Assembly (NCBI GenBank): GCA_964444795.1
Contig: CAYUIQ010000211.1
Coordinates: 1 to 15,811 of the forward strand
DNA: 15,811 bases
Source of the DNA: JABMRP01 sp964444795
Lineage (GTDB): Bacteria > Planctomycetota > Planctomycetia > Pirellulales > Thermoguttaceae
Direction: 5' to 3'
Below are positions 14,312 through 15,811 of the stretch, in pieces (the stretch's first letter is position 1; every line of letters starts with the position of its first letter). The notes beneath the pieces were generated by a model. That model saw only the letters and a list, made by a program, of their open reading frames with translations, was not told the DNA's origin and did no database searches. A program made the translations under genes and the position numbers.

Positions 14312-15763
14312 CTACTTCTCCTTAACGCTTTTCCGCTGCTTCTTCGGCCTTTCTCCGCGTTTCTTCTCCCACGCTTGCGCCGGCAGGGGATCATAACGGG
14401 GCGAGGCGTCGCGTTCGGGGAAACCGGCGACTGCCGCTTCGAGTTTCTTCCTTGCCGCCAGGACTGTGGGATCTTCACTGGCGATCAGGTTCTTTTCTTC
14501 ACCCGGATCCTGGTCGAGATCGTAAACCTCCTTGGTCCGGCCTTCGTCGTTGACGATCAGCTTGAATCGCGTGTCGCGAATCGTCCTTGATGCGTAGGGT
14601 TTCGCAGGGATCACACGACCGGCACCGGTGAGCTTGGCCACGCCGCCGCCCATGGCCATGATCCATTCGCGCGGACCCTTCTCCGTTCGCCCCAGTATGA
14701 CCGGGGCGATCGACTTGCCGTCGATTTCCAACCCGGCCGGGAGTGCCACGCCGGCCAGTTCGCAGAACGTGGGCAGAAGATCGGTGAAATCGGTCAGACA
14801 ATCGGTCACCACGCCCGGGGGTACCTGACCGGGGCCGTTGACGATAAACGGAGCCCGGCAGCCGCGTTCGCTGAGTTGTCCCTTGCCGCCGCGAACGATG
14901 CGTCCGTCGAGATGGCCCGTGATACCGCCGCTGGTGCCGTTGTCGGTCGAAAAGATGACGATCGTTCGCCGGCGAATGTCCAGTTTATCCAGCGCCTCGA
15001 CAATCCGCCCCACCGAGAAGTCGGTATAGCGGACCATCGCCTTGTGCATGCCGAGTCGATCGGTCACCTTGGGTTCGTTGGGCGTGGCGACCAGCGGACC
15101 GTGGGTCAGTGCCATGGGAAAGTAGACCATCATCGGCTTGTCTTTGTTCTTTGTGAGGAACTCGATGATGAAGTCGCTGAACACTTCCGCGCCGAATCGG
15201 TCGGGGTAGGTCTTGCTGCCGGCTCGGGTGTGGATGTACGGGTCCCAGTATCGTTTCCCGCTAGGCGGGTTGCCCGTCTCGTAGCCGGTCCACATGCACC
15301 AATCGTCGAACCCGAGTTCTTCGAGGACATCCGGCTGCACCCGAAAGTCGTTGATCTGCCACTTACCGGTGATCGCCGTGGTATAGCCGGCTGTCTTCAA
15401 TAGATTGGCGAAGCTCGTGTTGTGCTTGGGGTCGAAATGGCAACCGGCGCCCCAGCGGGGAACGTCCCAGTGGTTCACCCAACCGTGGCGAAACGGATAC
15501 TGGCCGGTCAGCAAGGTCGCCCGGGTGGGCGTACACTTGGGCATCGAGTAGGCCGCGGTGAATCTCATGCCGCCGGCGGCCAGCTTGTCGATCACCGGAG
15601 TCTCGATGTCGTCGGCACCACAGCAGCTCACCCATTCGGGGCCCAGGTCGTCGACCATGATGAAGATGATGTTGGGCTTCTCGACAGAGTCGGCCGCTGG
15701 CGCGGTCGTTGCGACGGCCAAGAGCATGACAGACGCGAGGCCACTGGTGAAAGTGTGAATCAT
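14312..15763 (-). CDS. Secreted type I sulfatase, GKWQ variant, with Lys-rich tail
   Basis: A 483-residue formylglycine sulfatase with signal peptide (about 1-24, TAPAA then DS), metal pair D38-D39 (MVDDLG) and CTPTR (77-81, C77). The expected GKWHLG is here GKWQIND (133-139): Lys kept, His replaced by Gln. H221 (ALTHGP), STDNGT (272-277; Gly-Gly replaced by Gly-Thr) and RGGKGQLSERG (K294) are present. The last 20 residues are mostly Lys, Arg and Glu. AAGGAA lies about 8 nt before the ATG at 15763. It is the first gene of a tight pair with the PL2-like lyase, which suggests that sulfate removal and lyase cleavage act on the same glycan. The upstream 48 bp to the window end show no clear promoter. 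Confidence 0.92.
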   Translation of the reverse strand: MIHTFTSGLASVMLLAVATTAPAADSVEKPNIIFIMVDDLGPEWVSCCGADDIETPVIDKLAAGGMRFTAAYSMPKCTPTRATLLTGQYPFRHGWVNHWDVPRWGAGCHFDPKHNTSFANLLKTAGYTTAITGKWQINDFRVQPDVLEELGFDDWCMWTGYETGNPPSGKRYWDPYIHTRAGSKTYPDRFGAEVFSDFIIEFLTKNKDKPMMVYFPMALTHGPLVATPNEPKVTDRLGMHKAMVRYTDFSVGRIVEALDKLDIRRRTIVIFSTDNGTSGGITGHLDGRIVRGGKGQLSERGCRAPFIVNGPGQVPPGVVTDCLTDFTDLLPTFCELAGVALPAGLEIDGKSIAPVILGRTEKGPREWIMAMGGGVAKLTGAGRVIPAKPYASRTIRDTRFKLIVNDEGRTKEVYDLDQDPGEEKNLIASEDPTVLAARKKLEAAVAGFPERDASPRYDPLPAQAWEKKRGERPKKQRKSVKEK

Positions 15764-15811
15764 TGGTATAGTTCCTTTGTTTCTTGACTTTTGTTTAACG
15801 CCCAGCCGAAG

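Noticed and set aside
14287..14478. N-terminal extension of the PL2-like lyase
   Set aside because: The added residues are Arg/Lys-rich, overlap the sulfatase gene, and precede a normal signal peptide.
1..15811. Defence system or mobile element around the helicase
   Set aside because: The helicase has no nuclease, methyltransferase or abortive-infection partner nearby, and no transposase or integrase is seen. It looks like a housekeeping UvrD/Rep helicase.
1..15811. tRNA, rRNA or riboswitch
   Set aside because: No cloverleaf, rRNA-like stretch or known riboswitch core was seen when reading both strands; a covariance-model search was not possible.

Overview
The window looks like a piece of a planctomycete chromosome, probably from the Pirellulales or a near relative. 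The reasons are GC-rich DNA, three secreted arylsulfatase-type genes in about 9 kb, a secreted PQQ-like beta-propeller, the C-terminal remnant of a DUF1553-type (PSD1) protein, weak ribosome binding sites at several genes, and many palindromic intergenic elements. The taxonomic call is inference from gene families; no rRNA, tRNA or marker gene is present. The left end carries a scaffold gap of exactly 100 N (23-122).

Layout. 1-1227 (minus) is a partial gene for a membrane-anchored, TPR-like protein with a C-terminal run of 14-residue Pro-rich repeats; the gap lies inside the repeat array. Its divergent neighbour (1622-3607, plus) is a UvrD/Rep-type helicase. 3608-3946 is a non-coding stretch built of three hairpins of interspersed-repeat type. 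3947-4657 (minus) is an unknown small membrane protein. 4783-5286 (plus) is a decayed DUF1553 C-terminus, followed by a REP-like inverted repeat that also supplies the stop codon of the convergent gene. 5376-6659 (minus) is a secreted metallophosphoesterase.

From 6892 to 15763 the window is mainly a secreted glycan-processing region on the minus strand, in three blocks. 10421 to 6892 is a probable operon: SGNH/CE6-like esterase, PQQ-like propeller, sulfatase. 11970 to 10543 is a second sulfatase. 15763 to 12604 is a tight pair: a third sulfatase 25 nt upstream of a family PL2-like pectate lyase that keeps the family's metal and base residues. Between the last two blocks sits one plus-strand gene, 12117-12596, a dual-specificity phosphatase resembling plant SEX4 and animal laforin.

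The genes suggest extracytoplasmic breakdown of an anionic polysaccharide that is sulfated, possibly acetylated, and contains uronic acid, such as a sulfated pectin-like glycan. The sulfatases would remove sulfate, the SGNH enzyme acetyl groups, and the PL2 lyase would cleave uronate linkages by beta-elimination. No transporter, sulfatase-maturation enzyme or regulator is in view, so the substrate stays open. No phage, CRISPR, RNA gene or obvious defence system was seen. The most interesting items are the sulfatase-PL2 pair, the glucan-phosphatase-like enzyme, the sulfatases with altered active-site motifs, and the gene hidden by the gap.
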